Source: an uncultured Actinomycetes bacterium
GTDB taxonomy: Bacteria > Actinomycetota > Actinomycetes > Nanopelagicales > Nanopelagicaceae
Length of the DNA: 6,346 bases
Assembly: GCA_903901905.1 (NCBI GenBank)
Contig: CAIUSQ010000125.1
Location: 1 to 6,346, forward strand
Direction of reading: 5' to 3'
Part shown: one piece after another, positions 5,435-6,346 of the stretch
How the letters are laid out: each line of letters begins with the position of its first letter
Numbering within the stretch: the stretch's first letter is position 1
Translations under genes and position numbers: made by a program
The notes under the pieces: model-generated
What the model saw: the letters and a program-made list of their open reading frames with translations, nothing else
What the model was told of the DNA's origin: nothing
Database searches by the model: none

Positions 5435-6346
5435 CACTTGAACTTCGTGCCGGTGCACGCCTGTTAGTTAAAGGTGTCACTGTACGTATCAACGACGGTG
5501 ATCGCATTGGATTTGTTGGTCGAAACGGTGCGGGAAAATCAACATTAGCTAAAGTTCTAGCAGGTGAAACTATGCCTGCAGGCGGTGCGGTTAACCGCAC
5601 CGGAAAAATTGGCTACTTGCCTCAAGATCCTCGAACTGGCGATGAACCTGGAACTGTAATTGATCGAATCCTCTCTGCACGAGATTTGGATCAAATCGCA
5701 TCACGAATGCGTTCTGTGGAAGAAGAGATGGCGACGGCCCAAGGTGAAGCGCTAGAAAAGGCAATGGAGCGTTACGGCCGAGTTGAGGCAGAGTTTTCAG
5801 CTGCAGGTGGTTACGCCGCATCTGCTGAGGCCGAAGCTATTGCCACATCTCTCGGTGTTTCAGAGGCAGTCTTTTCAAATGAACTCTCAACTCTTTCGGG
5901 TGGACAACGTCGTCGCATCGAACTTGCTCGAATTTTGTTTAGTGGCGCCGAAACTCTTCTGCTCGACGAACCCACAAACCACTTAGACGCTGACTCAATC
6001 ATCTGGCTTCGTGAATTCTTGTCAAAGTACTCAGGCGGACTAGTAATCATCTCTCACGATGTAAATTTAATTGAAACCGTTGTAAATAAGGTTTTTTATC
6101 TTGACGCCAATAGAAATGTCATCGATGTTTATAACTTGGGTTGGAAGGCCTATCTCTTACAGCGCGAGCAAGATGAACATCGCCGCAAGAAAGAGCGCGC
6201 CAACGCAGAAAAACGAGCCGAGATTTTGCAGAAGCAAGGCGAAAAGATGCGAGCTAAGGCATCAAAAGCTACTGCCGCACAGGGCATGTTACGACGAGCA
6301 GATAAGCTTCGAAGTAGCTTAGAAGATGTACGCGTTGCAGATAAAG
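5419..6346 (+). CDS. ABC-F family ATP-binding protein (partial, 3' end outside window)
   Basis: The frame opens at GTG 5419 and stays open for 309 codons to the window edge. ABC-F proteins have two ABC ATPase domains and no membrane domain, and bind the ribosome to aid translation or protect it from antibiotics. The complete first domain is seen: Walker A GRNGAGKST (34-42), Q-loop Q69 in YLPQD, signature LSGGQ (159-163), Walker B LLLDEP with catalytic E184, and H-switch H213 in ISHD. The charged helical inter-domain linker starts near 245 and is cut at 309. It resembles, from memory, mycobacterial Rv1473 (about 540 residues), sharing an RAGARLL-type start, DVYNxGW and MLRRAD in the linker; about 40 percent would be missing. 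The GTG gives the usual N-terminus. Factor-like housekeeping function or drug protection cannot be decided from this part. Confidence 0.93.
   Translation, partial: MISTQALELRAGARLLVKGVTVRINDGDRIGFVGRNGAGKSTLAKVLAGETMPAGGAVNRTGKIGYLPQDPRTGDEPGTVIDRILSARDLDQIASRMRSVEEEMATAQGEALEKAMERYGRVEAEFSAAGGYAASAEAEAIATSLGVSEAVFSNELSTLSGGQRRRIELARILFSGAETLLLDEPTNHLDADSIIWLREFLSKYSGGLVIISHDVNLIETVVNKVFYLDANRNVIDVYNLGWKAYLLQREQDEHRRKKERANAEKRAEILQKQGEKMRAKASKATAAQGMLRRADKLRSSLEDVRVADK

Noticed and set aside
5403..6050. Several minus-strand open frames over the ABC-F gene
   Set aside because: The plus-strand frame encodes Walker A, signature and Walker B motifs without a break, so the minus-strand frames are shadows.

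Overview
The window looks like chromosomal DNA from a low- to mid-GC member of the Actinobacteria. Three things point there: a SepH cell-division protein (a family restricted to Actinobacteria), an ABC-F protein of the actinobacterial type, and start regions that mostly lack Shine-Dalgarno sequences and carry TANNNT-like boxes 5-7 bases before the start codon. The modest GC content, very short gaps and overlapping genes fit a streamlined genome such as the freshwater acI/Nanopelagicales group. That lineage guess is an inference.

Layout. Positions 1-66 (+) may hold the last codons of an unidentified gene. They overlap sepH (59-907, +), which encodes a regulator of FtsZ assembly. Tail-to-tail with sepH, 12 bases away, is an alkaline-phosphatase-superfamily phosphodiesterase (920-2026, -). 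After a 32-base divergent gap comes the pseudouridine salvage pair psuG (2059-2961, +) and a PfkB-type sugar kinase, probably psuK (2958-3839, +), joined by an ATGA overlap. After 25 bases comes a type IIA topoisomerase A subunit (3865-5397, +) that ends where the breakage-reunion core ends, so the whole C-terminal DNA-wrapping domain is missing. After 21 bases an ABC-F ATPase starts (5419, +) and runs off the window at 6346.

How the genes work together. PsuK is expected to phosphorylate pseudouridine and PsuG to split the product into uracil and ribose 5-phosphate; no pseudouridine transporter is visible. SepH and the topoisomerase both act in the chromosome and division cycle, but nothing here shows a direct link. 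The ABC-F protein probably acts on the ribosome. No gap exceeds 300 bases; the longest is 32 bases.

The parts most worth a second look are the C-terminal-domain-free topoisomerase subunit with Gly at the usual quinolone-contact position, and two symmetric elements placed on start codons: a 12-bp perfect palindrome at 2015-2026 and a 7-bp-stem inverted repeat at 5412-5434. I see no mobile element, CRISPR array, tRNA, rRNA or convincing intrinsic terminator. Most of this window is conserved housekeeping sequence, and I do not find a clear new multi-gene system.
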